From the NCBI GenBank assembly GCA_032821775.1, contig JAVLRN010000010.1:2703417-2767416 (forward strand): a stretch of DNA of 64,000 bases, in the 5' to 3' direction. The position numbers were made by a program, and so were the translations under genes. This DNA comes from Sanguinoderma infundibulare. Its lineage: Eukaryota > Basidiomycota > Agaricomycetes > Polyporales > Polyporaceae. Positions 9,991 to 21,308 of the stretch are shown one piece after another; position 1 is the stretch's first letter; the number at the start of each line of letters is the position of its first letter. The notes beneath the pieces were generated by a model that was given only the letters and a program-made list of their open reading frames with translations, had not been told where the DNA came from and ran no database searches.

Positions 9991-12403
9991 CTACTCCAAG
10001 TCAAACCAGTCACGAGGGCCACGGATCACTGAGTCGCCCATAGGGAGGGCGAAAAGCCACATGGCTGGAGACGTCTGCAGAGAGTGCGTCGCGGACTTCA
10101 TATGGGAAGAAACGGCGTCATAGAAGATCTCGAGCAGCTTCGTCCGCATTTGCGTCAGCACGTCGATGGGAAGACCGTCCGGCGGGACCCAGGGGTAGAT
10201 GGTCGAGTGCGTGCCTTGGAGGAGGAAGCGTGTCGCCCCTTGTCTGTCCGCATCCGCGAGGAGGGAAGCGAGCAGATCGCAGCAGAAGCAGCACTTCTTG
10301 CTCACCCCGATGGGGATCTGTGAATCCTGTGAACGATGATAAGCCACACAGATACACCATGATGCAGTCTGGTACGCACGTCGAACAGCGGCTCGATAGA
10401 GGATACGTTGTCTGCGACCTCGACGGCGGACCCGATGCGGATAGAGTATGCGAGCGACATGACGATCGCCTCTGCGTGTAATGACACATTGATGCCTCTC
10501 TCGCTGACGGCCGAGTACACATGCTGAAAGTAGCGTTTGATCGCATTGTTGTCCTCCGGAACGGCGAAACACGCCAGGAACCGATCCCGGAAAGCCTGAA
10601 CGTCTTTTAGGGCCACATTCGGGGTTGTAGACATCGCGTGACGTCGCGTGGACCCTGAATGCATCCAGGCGAGGTGACTCAGAAGCGGCGGAGAGCTTCT
10701 GACAGCACTCGACGAGAAACATAGCCGCAGCGAAGGGAATCGCGAGCGTCTTCAAGTAGCGGATGACGTGTTCGCTACTGGTCTCGGAATCCATTAGGGC
10801 ATCTGGGTGAAGTGTGAGGACCGCTCGTGAGTACATACAACAGTGCGGACGTGCCTTCGCTTCTCTCATCACCCATCGCTTCTGTGTCGTCGGGCTCCGA
10901 CACCAAATCCGCTTCTGCGGCAAAAATGAGACCTGCCTGTTGAAAATAGGACGGTAGAAACATTCCTTCATCATCGTCAGAGTCGCTCGTTGCCGGGTCC
11001 TCGTCAGACGCCAGTTCTTCCTGCTCATGGGCGGCTCGTTCGGGAGCAGCGGTGTTCGTCGTTGCCGGGTCTTCCTCAGACACCAGCTGTTCCCGCTCAA
11101 GGGAGTCCGTCGTTGTAGCGTCTGGCCTAGACGCTATCTCATCCTGCTCACCCGAAACCCCTTCGGGAGACCCTTCGTTTCCCTTTCCCTTACGGAGTGC
11201 CTTCCGCCGCCGCGTGAAATATGCTGTCCTGCGTGATCAGCGATGGCTAAGATGACATTCAACACGAGGACTCAACTACTAAGCAACGCCTGCTCTGGGT
11301 TGTACTTCCTGAGCAACTCCGTCGCGAGCTCGTCCGTGATGAGTATCTCCAGTAGGCCGCTCTAGATGACGCAATAGAGGACGACCGCGAACCAATATCC
11401 GGGTATCCTAAGCTCTCGGCGATTGAGGTGGCGGTGTCGTTCAAGGCCGGAAAGAGATAGAAAAAGCTCGTCCATGGTTTCCTGGCACCTAACAAGTAAA
11501 TCGTCCCACAGCTTGGCGTTGTTGGGCGACACGGCATACGAAAGCCTGCCGTCCGACGAGCGAGGGGTGCTCTTGATCGGCGAGAGCCGATGATCTGCCT
11601 CCAACGTTGACGAAAGCGCGTGCGGCTGGGAGCGCGAGGGTCTTGCGTTTGAAGTCGGGGTGGTTGTCCTCGTACCAATCGCGGATAATGTAGGCGGGGT
11701 GCTTTGACCACAAACGGCTGCCATTGGCGATGCGGGCGTGAAGCTTCAAGGCGCAGCGGGCGACGATGAAGAAAAAAAAGTCCGCGATCCGCGACCTTCT
11801 CTCATCGTCCGCGTCGCCAGGGGAGTAGGGAGTGTGGATAAATGCGTTGAGAAAGGAGATGACGTTCTGGATGTGGTCCTCTACATGAGGTTGCCTGGTG
11901 TCTTGATCGGTCATATGCTACGGAACCTGACTTGTGGGCACGTACTCGGTGGCTAAAAACGCCTTCGTCAAGAAGCAAGTCAAGTCTTGAATGGGATGGG
12001 GCTGAATGTATCTGATTTGAAGCGGTGGTGAGGATGGCGTAGGAGATTCAGGAGTAGATGTATTGCGAGCAACAATTGCAGCAGTGATCGATCCGGGCTC
12101 GATCCGTCCAGTAACAGCGATAGCGCTAGCCTTGTTGCCATTCTTGTCGCTTTCCACCTCCTCTGTATTGAGGACAAAGGAGAGGTATATCCAAGGATCT
12201 AAAGCTGTGTCTTTCTTACGGGGCTTTTTCCAGGAACGGTCGACCTTGGTACGCGTAAGGAGGTACGAGAGGACGGTGATATCGCGACAAACATCGGGCT
12301 TCGAGACAGAGAAGAAGAAAGATTCGAAATCAGGGCCTATGGGCTCACCCTCTGACGGACGTTTAGGCCATGATGAGGGGAATTTGAGTAGGCCATGATG
12401 CAT
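9991..12403 (-). pseudogene. Deaminase-fold gene (OTT_1508-like), copy B, probably disrupted
   Basis: Starts MHHGLLKFPS at 12403 and reads PIGPDFESFFFSVSKPD and VCRDITVLSYLL, closely like copy A. The zinc signature is intact at residue level: HAEAIVMSLAY in the frame near 10480, then after an intron IPIGVSKKCCFCCDLL near 10300. The C-terminus is longer and uninterrupted compared with copy A, ending RGPRDWFDLE at 9991. Breaks: TAG after YCVI near 11364, TGA after LLSS (11272-11274, possibly inside an intron) and a roughly 10-nt insertion near 10635 that shifts frame between HATS and the STPNV-equivalent. An acidic linker encoded at 10984-11151 has three imperfect repeats lacking in copy A. Of the two copies this is nearer to functional. 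Confidence 0.65.
10984..11151 (-). repeat. Imperfect tandem repeats in acidic linker of deaminase copy B
   Basis: Three related units of about 42 nt begin at about 10984, 11056 and 11108 on the plus strand. In protein on the minus strand they give variations of E-x-E-x-L-A/V-S-D/E-E-D-P-A-T. Copy A has no such repeat block. Confidence 0.55.
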
Positions 12404-12469
12404 GATGGTCGAGCGGTGAGAGCAAGTTCGCACTGATGGACTCGACTTGGACGAGAGCCTTATTTGTGC

Positions 12470-12690
12470 TTGTTGATATTCAGCGCTAGTCGTAATTCGC
12501 CGCCATCCACCGCTGCCGAACACTGCAAACTCACGCTCTTCCACCACTTCCAAACCCTCCACACCCACATGCAGTACAAGCATGCGCCGACTCGGACTAG
12601 ATGCGCAAAGACAGCAACTCCAACATAGAGCACTGGAGTGAGGGCCACCGGAATCAGTACATGGGGAACCCGGAAAGCATGCATCGCACA
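12470..12690 (+). pseudogene. Third MYND-gene remnant, heavily decayed
   Basis: HHFQTLHTHM and a sequence like SNSNIEHWSEGHRN, read across frames, match the leader and the distal part of the MYND gene copies at 1-640 and 8705-9650. Cysteines are mostly lost. It is head-to-head with deaminase copy B, mirroring the arrangement at the left edge, so it was part of the duplicated block. It overlaps the 3' side of the EthD-like gene. Confidence 0.45.
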
Positions 12691-12703
12691 GGTTCGCCTT
12701 GCC

Positions 12704-13585
12704 CTACGTCGCCCTGAACACCCGTATCTCATATCGCAGTACCCTGCCCTCCTTCAGGACTTCCATCCGCCACGGTGTGCTCGTCGCGCGCCTGTACTGC
12801 TTCGTCTCGAACGCGTCGAGCGACGACCACTCGTGTATCGCGAGGAATTTCGGCGGCCGGTCCGGGTCCGCCTCCCTTTCCCGGTCATGTTCGCGCTCGT
12901 GCCGCCGCGTCTGCATCCGCCTCCGCCTCCGCTCCCCTCCTTCCTGAGTCACATCTCCCTCCTCGCTCTCCGTCTCCGTCTCTCCCCCGCTGACGTACCC
13001 GTCAGACTCCGAGCCATCTGCATCCAGTCCCAGCCTCTCCTTCTCCTTCAGGACGTAGCGACGGCTGCGCACCCACCCAGGCACGAGCGAGAGCAGCGGG
13101 ATGTGCTCCTCGTCGTACCACCGGCAAAACTCGCCCTCCGCGAACTTCCTCAGCTCCGCCTCGACGACGGTGATGTACCGCGTCTGGGCGCGCTCGTCGT
13201 CGCTCTCGTCAGACCCGGACCAGGAGGGCGGGGGGCTCGGCATAGGCGTATCGAGCGGCTGGTAGACGCGGCTCTCGACGAACGCGGTGACGGCGCGCGG
13301 CGACGTCTCGAGCGCGTGCTTCTCGCTCAGCGCGATGCAGCCGGGGTCGCGGCGCGCGAGGTCGTAGAGAGCGAGGTGCCGGGGCGCGCGGCAGTCCGCG
13401 GCGACCCAGCGCGTGCAGGAGAGGAATGGCGGTGCGGGGGGCATGTCTGAGTCGAAGAGCGCGGTGGGGAGGAGCTCGGCTTCGTGCCACTTGTAGTAGG
13501 TGGAGTCGCGGGTGCGGCGTGCGCCGCGCGCGGGGTTGGTGTAGACCCAGAGGAGGAGGTCGTCGGCTGCTGTGGCGATGGGCAT
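12704..13585 (-). CDS. EthD/dimeric alpha-beta-barrel-like protein
   Basis: Uninterrupted 293-codon frame, start MPIATAADDLLLWVY. The two halves have a ferredoxin-like alpha/beta barrel look: LLLWVYTNPARG then YYKWHEAELLP near the N-terminus, and a second unit with AEGEFCRWYDEEHIPL and LVPGWVRSRRYVL, ending KFLAIHEWSSLDAFE. Tyr/His-containing W-Y-x-E-H-I-P elements are typical of fungal EthD-like and other dimeric-barrel proteins. A central low-complexity acidic then Arg-rich segment (about residues 195-240) is probably disordered. No signal peptide, so cytosolic. The substrate is unknown; fungal relatives are mostly uncharacterised. The 3' end abuts a MYND remnant. Confidence 0.75.
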   Translation of the reverse strand: MPIATAADDLLLWVYTNPARGARRTRDSTYYKWHEAELLPTALFDSDMPPAPPFLSCTRWVAADCRAPRHLALYDLARRDPGCIALSEKHALETSPRAVTAFVESRVYQPLDTPMPSPPPSWSGSDESDDERAQTRYITVVEAELRKFAEGEFCRWYDEEHIPLLSLVPGWVRSRRYVLKEKERLGLDADGSESDGYVSGGETETESEEGDVTQEGGERRRRRMQTRRHEREHDREREADPDRPPKFLAIHEWSSLDAFETKQYRRATSTPWRMEVLKEGRVLRYEIRVFRAT

Positions 13586-15827
13586 GGTGAGTGCGGTGTT
13601 CGGTGGCTAGAGGAGGTGGGTGGGGTCTTGGTCGTGGTAGGGGAAGACGTAGAGAGACATGGGATAGAGCACAGGAGGGGATTCATAAGGAGATCTGAAG
13701 ACGGGTGATATGGTAGATAGATGGTGATAGTCGGGGAACACACCTTCACCGGCGACAGACACGTTTCTCAGTGCTCGGAGGATATAGAAGAAGCCAAGGC
13801 GATGGCTGAGATCTGGGAGCACAGGCGTGCGGTCGCTGAATGAATGTGTTCGGGTCCGGGCTTTCCATTCACGAACCCGAGTGATGGAGCAGTAGGTGTG
13901 CGACGCACCTGGGAAGAAGCACTATGCTCGGACTTCACAGTGGGCTTGTCGAGCCAATGTCGAGCTGTCCATGTCAGAGCGAGCGCTGTCGGATGGGCGG
14001 CGGGATGGGTGGCATGAGCACGAAATGTTTGCGGTACTTAAGATCCTGAGATGAATTGCTAGTGGAGGGCACAGGAAGGGTGGCAGGGAGCGACCCTGAC
14101 AGATGCATGATACTTACAGCCGGGACACATGCGGACCATCATGATCCATCGACCTTCTCGACGAGCTTCGCGATTGGACAGACGGCTGCACGGTGAACGT
14201 GAGTGCCCTGGAGGATATGCATTCGGTGGTCAGAAGAGTCATCAAGTTCAAGAGAACGCTCCGAGTCCGAGTACCGGTCGTTTCGTCCGAGTTCGACTCA
14301 CCCGAGCCTGCTGAAGTAGGTTGTCCATGGGATGGGATTCGGTCCGGGCTCACGGTTAGCTTCACATTGTGCTGCAGCTTATATATATATCCTGTGTCTG
14401 AGTTACCCTCACTCGTCGTGGAAGCTACCATATGATGGCTGGAGAGTCGAGAGAGAGAAAAGTGTCCATGGCAAGTCCACGATGTCCGAATCAATCGGCA
14501 TCAGCGTCAGTACAAACAGGCGTCAACAAAGATTTTTATCCGCTCCCTCCTCCTTCTGAGCTCCTCCTCCACCTCCTCATCTGGTTGTTATATCTCGCTT
14601 CGCTCAAGTGTCATTCTTGTAGAAGTTCAGCGTGTGCTCGTTAACGACCGGGCATGAACCGACGCTCGCTCAAAGCAAAAAGATAGTTGGGAGCAAAGGT
14701 GAGCAGTATCGGGCAGCATATGCACATTGCGTCCATTCGCTCACGCGTGTTTCCGTCCCGTCTCTTGTGTTTGCATTTACAGTTATTTCGCGGTGTGGTG
14801 TCCAAGCTCTCACCTTGCAGCACAGGATACGCTGTGGGTTGTACTCGCCGAGTCGCGGACGCCGGTGAGCCCAAGGTCCTCGACGCGTGAACAAGGTTCA
14901 AGCACTATCTCAAACCCTGTCAATCTGATCACCAACGCGTCCCAGACTTTCCCCAGAGGTTGAACCGAGTTCGCTAGCTCTATATAAGGGGTGCGCAAGG
15001 ACCGAGTCCGGCGAGCTAACAAGTCGGCCAGTGGACGAGAGGGGCGGCGGAATGGATGTTTGAGACGAGGTTTGGGTAAGTCCTGCTCGTGGCCACCATT
15101 AATTGTGTCCATCCGTCGGTCATCCAACGTCCCCCCGTAGGTCTTATGCGATAAGGTTTGATCCGTTTGTGATCTCGGAAGGATTGCCCGTCATGTTGTA
15201 TCCCCCACTTCCGTAGTTGCGAGCTCTTTTATTCCTTCCCCTTGTCTTTGAGAGATAGATCCGGCAATAAACATTATGAAATTGGTACGGGCGGTCGAAT
15301 GCTGCAGTATTGTGCTGACGGCGAGCGAATCTGGTATCTGCAGGTACGTAGATATAGGTTATGCGTTGTTCATCGAGTCGACAGCTCAATTTTGCCTCGC
15401 AGAGCACGTATGAACTTCTCGCAACTTCAAATTAGCTTTGCGTCGTCTACGACGCTAGGCTTTTAGCGTCGTAGTCATCTCAATATTTGTCGATGAATTG
15501 GGCGAGCAACATGCATGTCACCCGCTTAAGCACCACTAAAATGTTTCCGAGATGACACACAGACGTGGCTAATGATTAATAGCATTCTGGGGCCCTCCCG
15601 TCCGCCGCGGCGCGCTGCTCGTTTCGGGCTGAAGAGTGCTAGGCATGACAGACGGGCGCATTGCCGATCTCTAGCGTCATCGGGTACTGTGTGAGATCCT
15701 AACTTTTCGTGCGTGTTCGTGTTTCTGATGCTTCTCGCACCCCGCGCCCGTAGATGGTCGATCGCTCGCGTCATTTTGCGCTATTGCCGTTGCTCGACAA
15801 TCGACCCGTCCGTATGCATGCCATTCC
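13586..15827. other. 2.2-kb gene-poor interval
   Basis: Only short unsupported frames. A TATATAAGG at about 14981-14989 and AT-alternating sequence at 14380-14395 are visible, but I could not attach them to a convincing coding exon. No RNA gene or repeat was recognised. Confidence 0.4.
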
Positions 15828-15834
15828 TATAAAA
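15828..15834 (+). promoter_or_regulatory. TATA box of aspartic protease 1
   Basis: TATAAAA, 77 nt upstream of the ATG at 15905. Comparable spacing is seen for the other A1 proteases here (77-85 nt). Confidence 0.7.
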
Positions 15835-15904
15835 GCGTCGGATGGCGCGAATGCGGCCTGGTCCACCACTCCCTCCTCCTCGTCTTCTTCCATTCCTGCC
15901 CCCA

Positions 15905-17414
15905 ATGGCCCGCTTCTCCGTTCTCCTGGCCCTCTGCGTCGCTGCCGCCGTCGTTTCTGCCTCTCCGGTCGTCGTCCGCGACTCTCCCGTGACGCTCCCA
16001 TTCGCCCGGCGGTTCAACTACACGGGGACGTTCAACATCCTCGAGCGGGACCAGGCGCGCGCGAGGGTCCTCAAGGACGTCGCACATGGCCAGGCAGCTG
16101 GCTTGAAGCGGGAGGAGATCTTCGCGACAAACCAGAAGACGCACTACACTGTCCAGGTCGGTGTCGGCTCGCCACCGACCTACTACGACCTTCTCATCGA
16201 CACCGGGAGCTCGAACACGTTCGTCGGCACTGGCAAGCCGTACAACCCGACCTCTACCAGCCAGGACACGGGAAACAACGTGGTGAGTCTCCCACCGCTT
16301 GCTCGAGCGTATGCATAGACAGTCGATCCCGCACAGACCGTGTCGTACGGGTCTGGACAGTTCACCGGCGAGCAGTACACCGACACCGTGACGCTCGGAA
16401 CTTTGGAAATACAGCACCAGGGGATCTCGGTCGCGACTTCGTCGAAAGGGTTTGATGGCATAGATGGCATTATCGGGTAAGTAGCAGCTCGATGTTCGGT
16501 ATACGCCTCTCACGCCGCCTCTTAGCATCGGGCCGGTCGACTTGACGAGGAACACGGTCGCCAATACCCATACCGTCCCGACAGTGATGGACAATCTGTA
16601 CAGCCAGGGTCTGATCCAGGACGAAGTCATCGGTATCGCGTTCGAGCCTGCTGCGGCTTTGCTGGCACCGGCCGGCGCTCTGACTTTGGGTGGTGTCGAT
16701 GAGAGCAGGTATACCGGCTCAATCAATTACGTGTGCGTGCTGCTGCTTCACTCTCCCGTCCCAGCCTCTTCGTCTTACGCGTTTGCACGCAGCCCGATCA
16801 CCAGCACCTCCCCGGCGTCGATGTACGTCGGCATCGACCAGTCGATCAGTTACGGCTCGGGCACAACGATCCTTTCAACCACCGCCGGCATCACAGACAC
16901 CGGCACCACGCTCATCCTTCTCGCGACCGACGCGTTCAATGCGTACCAGTCCGCGACCGGCGCGGTCGCCGACAGCGCCACCGGGCTGCTTAAGGTCACG
17001 AACGAACAGTACGCCAACCTGCAGAGCCTGTTCTTCCACATCGGCGGCGTGAGTACCCTGTCATCTTGCTTGTGCGTGTTGTCCAAGGATGCTCACATCT
17101 CGCTCGGCAGGAAACCTACGAATTCACCGCGAACGCTCAGATCTGGCCCCGTACGGTACGTTACGGTCTCTCTTCCGCTTTCGCTTTCTTGGCAGAACAC
17201 TGAGACGATCGTCCGCTTCCAGCTGAACACCGCGATCGGCGGCGACGCGTCCAGCATCTACCTCGTCGTCACCGACATCGGCTCGCCCTCGGGCCAGGGC
17301 CTGGACTTCATCAACGGCTACTCGTGGCTCGAGCGGTTCTACAACGTCTACGACGTGACGAACGGCCGAGTCGGTATCGCTAACACCCCTTACACCCACG
17401 AGCCTGTGAACTGA
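15905..17414 (+). CDS. Secreted A1 aspartic protease 1 (polyporopepsin-like)
   Basis: Exons 15905-16282, 16337-16476, 16526-16732, 16793-17048, 17111-17155, 17223-17414; phases agree, 405 residues. It starts MARFSVLLALCVAAAVVSA, a signal peptide. A propeptide follows, containing PVTLPFARRFN and a basic stretch, then the mature enzyme. Both catalytic aspartates are visible: LLIDTGSSN in the first lobe and ITDTGTT in the second. A flap-like VSYGSGQF segment follows the first exon junction. Family A1 enzymes hydrolyse extracellular protein at acid pH. The exon structure matches the two intact paralogues at 18.6 and 55.6 kb, except that the intron after the second DTG motif is missing, leaving one 256-nt exon. 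It opens the protease island. Confidence 0.95.
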
Positions 17415-17616
17415 ACTGAGCTAAACGTCATGATGATACCCACACTGCTGCTCTCGGTTCGCGCGTGCGGGGGTTGCGCGCGCTCACGACATTCATGCCC
17501 CTACGACATTCGCTCGTTCTCTGTGTGTCATAACCTACACTCTGAAATACTATATATCCTTTTTATATTCGCTAGTTTTTGGGTCCATTATCTGACTCGA
17601 CTTTGGCCACTGGCCT

Positions 17617-18029
17617 TCTCACAATTACTGAGGAGCAATTCGGCCGTCTCCAGAGCCTGCTATTCAATGGTGGTGCGCGTTTCGTTATTCGATGAGACAT
17701 TGTGGGTGCTTGATGCTTATTTTTCTACTCTGAAGGCCTCGTATGAGCTCACTGCGAGCGCACAGATATGGCCGCGTGCGGTACGTATCCAGGCTTGGCT
17801 GAGTTCGTCTCCCGGGATCTGGGGAGCTAATTGCACTTTACGACACTCGATTCAACGCAGCCATCGGCGGAAGGTTTTAGAGCATCGACGTCATCGTCAA
17901 CGCTTTGGCGAACATAGCGGACAAGAGATGGATTTCATTAGCAGCTTCTCGTTCTTGCAGCGATTCGACGCAGGGAATGATCAGGTGGGTTTGGCGACGA
18001 CTCTGTTCACGTATGCTACTACGAACTGA
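17617..18029 (+). pseudogene. 3' fragment of an A1 aspartic protease
   Basis: Only the last three exons of the pepsin gene can be seen: ITEEQFGRLQSLLFNG, then SYELTASAQIWPR, then a broken final exon where AIGGRF is followed by TAG, with DFISSFSFLQRFDAG and ATTLFTYATTN-stop in another frame. It starts about 200 nt after protease 1 and in the same direction, so it is what remains of a tandem duplicate. No catalytic motif remains. Confidence 0.75.
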
Positions 18030-18552
18030 GTTCATGGCACTATCTGAGCTACACTTACGAATGTTATTACAGGCTTAATAAGCGTAGTGAAGTGTTGTTG
18101 CGCAGGCAATGCTGCCTTTATCCTACGCAACCACGGCTCCGTCGTCGCACGGCCTTTCCATTTCTTGGCATAACCTCCAAGCCGCGTTTTTTGTTGCCTT
18201 TGCGGTTTTTCCCCTGTTTAAACTGAAATCCGATACATCCGCTTCCGTCTACTCATTTTGCTCTTCCCCACCCCTTTTCGCAACTCTCTGCCAAGGATTG
18301 AAATTCATCATCTGAGTTCCTTTGTTTTCTACCGACTGAGAGCTGCCTTCGATGCGGGTTGACACGTTCCCCCTCTCTCATGCACATTATTCTTTCATGC
18401 TCCTGCCTAACGCATCGCCAATCCTCCTGTTGGCTGTGTTTCCAACATAGGGAACAGCGGATAACAGCTACTAGGACTTCAATATTGTGCGGATGGGCTT
18501 GTGCCACGTCACGGAACGGACTCGAAATCACCGCAGGCCTGGTGGTACATAT
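18030..18552. other. Protease promoter/intergenic region
   Basis: No coding exon. The last 250 nt resemble the segment upstream of the pseudogene at 23839 (shared AACAGCGGATAACAGCTACT and the TATA region). Confidence 0.5.
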
Positions 18553-18560
18553 TATATAGG
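18553..18560 (+). promoter_or_regulatory. TATA box of aspartic protease 2
   Basis: TATATAGG about 80 nt upstream of the ATG at 18636. The same context recurs before the pseudogene at 23839. Confidence 0.65.
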
Positions 18561-18635
18561 GTTCGTCTTCCGCCACGCCGCACTCAAAGGCGTGAGCTGA
18601 TCTCTTCTCTAGGCTGCGCGCTGCGCTCGTCGACG

Positions 18636-20299
18636 ATGGCTCGCATCACTCCCTTTCTCGCCCTGTGCGTCGCCGCGCTCGTTGGGGGTTCCCCCGCGAA
18701 GCCGATCGTTGTCCGCGACTCCCCCGTGACGCTTCCGATCGTTCGACGCTTCGACATGAGCGCGCTAAATGGTCGGACGATCGTCGAGCACGACCAGGCG
18801 CGTGCTCGGATGCTCGTAGGCCAAGCAGCGGAGAGGGCGCGTGCGAAGGTGGGGACTCCGAGCGCGGACCCGCCGGGGGTATACCCTCTTCCGGTGATCA
18901 ACGACGTCGTGACCTACATCGCCGTCGTTGGGGTCGGCACGCCGCCGACGTTCTACAACTTGCTCGTGGACACGGGCAGCTCCAACACTTGGGTCGGCGC
19001 GAATAAGTCGTACGTCCGGACGAGCAGCAGCATGGACACCGGGGAGACTGTGGTGAGTCTCAAGTGACCATCCCGGCGTGGCGACCACGATCTCTCGGTG
19101 TGCTGACGCTTCTTTACTGTAATCCGATAGCATGTGAATTACGGCAAGGGGTCTTTCACCGGAGAGCTGTTCACGGACACGGTCACGCTCGGCAACCTCG
19201 TGATCCACAACCAGGGAATCGGTGTTGCGCGGAATGTTACTGACCTCCGAGGCATCGACGGCATCCTCGGGTACGTGTTTTGTGTCCTTGGTCTTCGACG
19301 TCTACGCTGATCCTCGTTCGCCCCCCTCCCCCCAGCATCGGTCCGGTCGACTTGACCATCAACACGACGTCCGGCGGGGAGGCGATCCCGACCGTGACCA
19401 GCAACGCCGCCTCCCTGGGCCTCATCCCAGAGGTCGTCGTCGGCATCTATTACCAGCCTACCGTTTCGTTCGGGGAAATCACCGGAGAGCTCACGTTTGG
19501 CGGGATCAACTCTTCGCAGTTCACGGGTGACCTCAACGCTGTGTCCGTGTTCGAGCATCTCAGCATGACAGCACCGCTTACCGTCCTGCTTCTAGACCTA
19601 TTACCTCAACGTTCCCGGCATCGCGATACGTCGGGATAGACCAAAGTCTCTCGTACGGCAACTCCACGCTCCTCACCTCTGCGGGCATCACCGACACCGG
19701 CACCACGCTCATCCTCCTCAGGACTGGTTCGTGCGATGATTTACGATGTCTCGATGGGTTGCTTACTCATCCGTGCCATTTTTCTCTCACCTTGATAGAT
19801 GCGTTCGAGCAGTACCGGAGGCTTACGGGGGCAACCCTTGACGCGAACACCGGTCTTCTCAGGATCACGGAGGCTCAATTCAACAACCTTCAGAGCATGT
19901 TCTTCAGCATCGGCGGAGTGCGTACTCCTATCATATAAGGCACATTCGAGTCAGAAGAACGCTGATCGAGTCGCTCCAAAGGTTGACTACGAGTTCACTG
20001 CGAACGCTCAGATCTGGCCGCGTGATGTGCGTATCCGACATGTCGTGCAGCCTTGGAGTCTGCCTGCTAATGCCGATTTTATTTTGCTTTTTTCTTCCTT
20101 CTTCCAGTTGAACGAACTCATCGGCGGAACGGCGGGGGCCATCTACCTCATTGTCAACGACCTCGGCTCGGTCAGCGCGCAGGGGCTCGACTTCATCGAC
20201 GGCTTCACGTTCCTGCAGCGGTTCTACCACGTATATGACGAGACGGTGGGCGCTGTCGGCATCGCGACCACTCGGTTCACCAACGCTACCTCCAACTGA
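18636..20299 (+). CDS. Secreted A1 aspartic protease 2 (polyporopepsin-like)
   Basis: Exons 18636-19052, 19131-19270, 19336-19542, 19596-19726, 19799-19917, 19982-20026, 20108-20299; all phases fit, 416 residues. Signal peptide MARITPFLALCVAALVGG. The propeptide has PVTLPIVRRFDMS. Catalytic motifs are NLLVDTGSSNTWVG and AGITDTGTTLIL. The flap region is HVNYGKGSF. C-terminal FIDGFTFLQRFYHVYDE is a well-conserved pepsin end. Exons 2, 3 and the last two have the same lengths as in protease 1 (140, 207, 45, 192 nt), confirming common descent. Secreted, acid-active peptidase by family. Confidence 0.95.
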
Positions 20300-20670
20300 G
20301 CCCCGCGGGACTCGGGGCTGCTACTCCAGGATTTTGCGGATGTTATTAGAAATTTATGACATAGATAGAAGTAGATGTGTATCACGTTTACTGACGTACA
20401 GATGTATGATAGATGTTGTCCATAAAGGATAAACGGTGCGGACCCGTATGGATGCATGGTACACCTCGCCGAAGCACAGGGTTTCAGAGCACTTGGTATG
20501 CACGCCATGCCTTTCCGAAAGCATCTGCACTGCGCTAGATGTGGGTCCGCACTGAACATGCGCGATCGCGATCATTTACGCATCCAGGCTCGCAACGGGA
20601 TCGTCGCGGAAGGCGACGCAGAATTGCACACACCAGACCGCAATTGCCGTTAATCATCATGCGTCATCAT
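20300..20670. other. 3' flank of aspartic protease 2
   Basis: AT-rich downstream sequence. No gene recognised. Confidence 0.4.
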
Positions 20671-20742
20671 GAGTCGGTAGCGCAGTTGGTTAGTGAATCT
20701 GTCCTGCACAGGAAGCGTCTAGTTCGAACCTAGGACGACTCA
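20671..20742 (+). tRNA. tRNA-like sequence, possibly a tRNA pseudogene
   Basis: 72 nt with a near-complete acceptor stem (GAGTCG with CGACTC), a perfect A box (TAGCGCAGTTGG), a B box (GTTCGAACC) and a T arm of TCTAG/CTAGG around TTCGAAC. The anticodon arm is irregular: the best pairing, TCTGT with ACAGG, leaves a 5-nt loop CCTGC, so I cannot assign an anticodon with confidence (GCA or TGC are possible readings). It could be a degenerate tRNA or a tRNA-derived insertion. Confidence 0.5.
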
Positions 20743-21233
20743 TGTTCCCATGAAATCAAGGTCCGTTTTGCTGTCTTCTCGTTGAGCCTGCGGCGCCGGC
20801 GAGCAATGTTTTCGTTTGGTCGCATGCTACATACATACTACTTGACTGGTTTTCAACTCCTGTCTAGTGTTCTTCCCCTGTCAGGTTATGTGGGATGCGC
20901 GCCGATCCCGACTGCTGTCAGAGTTCTTGTCGTGGACGGTAGGATTCTCGGGGATTCGTGATGGCGACCATGTCGTTTCGACTACCGGACGAACGCGCGA
21001 GGTTGTGCGATCGGCGAGCTCATTGGAAGATAGAGGGGATCAACTCTACGTCCAAGACACGGTGCGTGTATGACAACTAGTAGCATGCAGGTATAGAATC
21101 TCGTGTTTTGGACCATGATGGCGTAGTGGATCTGCACACCCCGAAGGCCGCCCAAGCCGGATCGAATTCACACTCGGCGGACTATTTCTGTCATTGTCGC
21201 AGTGCGAGCGGGGCAGCGTACTGAATAATCCCC
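20743..21233. other. Intergenic, no gene seen
   Basis: Nothing recognisable between the tRNA-like sequence and the homology limit of the leftward gene. Confidence 0.4.
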
Positions 21234-21308
21234 CTACTCGACCTCGAACATGACCTGAACCGCAGCCTCCTTCAAGAAGTTCACCCACCCGGGGTACAAC
21301 GCCCGCAT

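Noticed and set aside
14114..14494. 126-codon minus-strand frame
   Set aside because: Composition looks non-coding and no homologous feature was recognised. The neighbouring AT run (TATATATAT) fits intergenic DNA.
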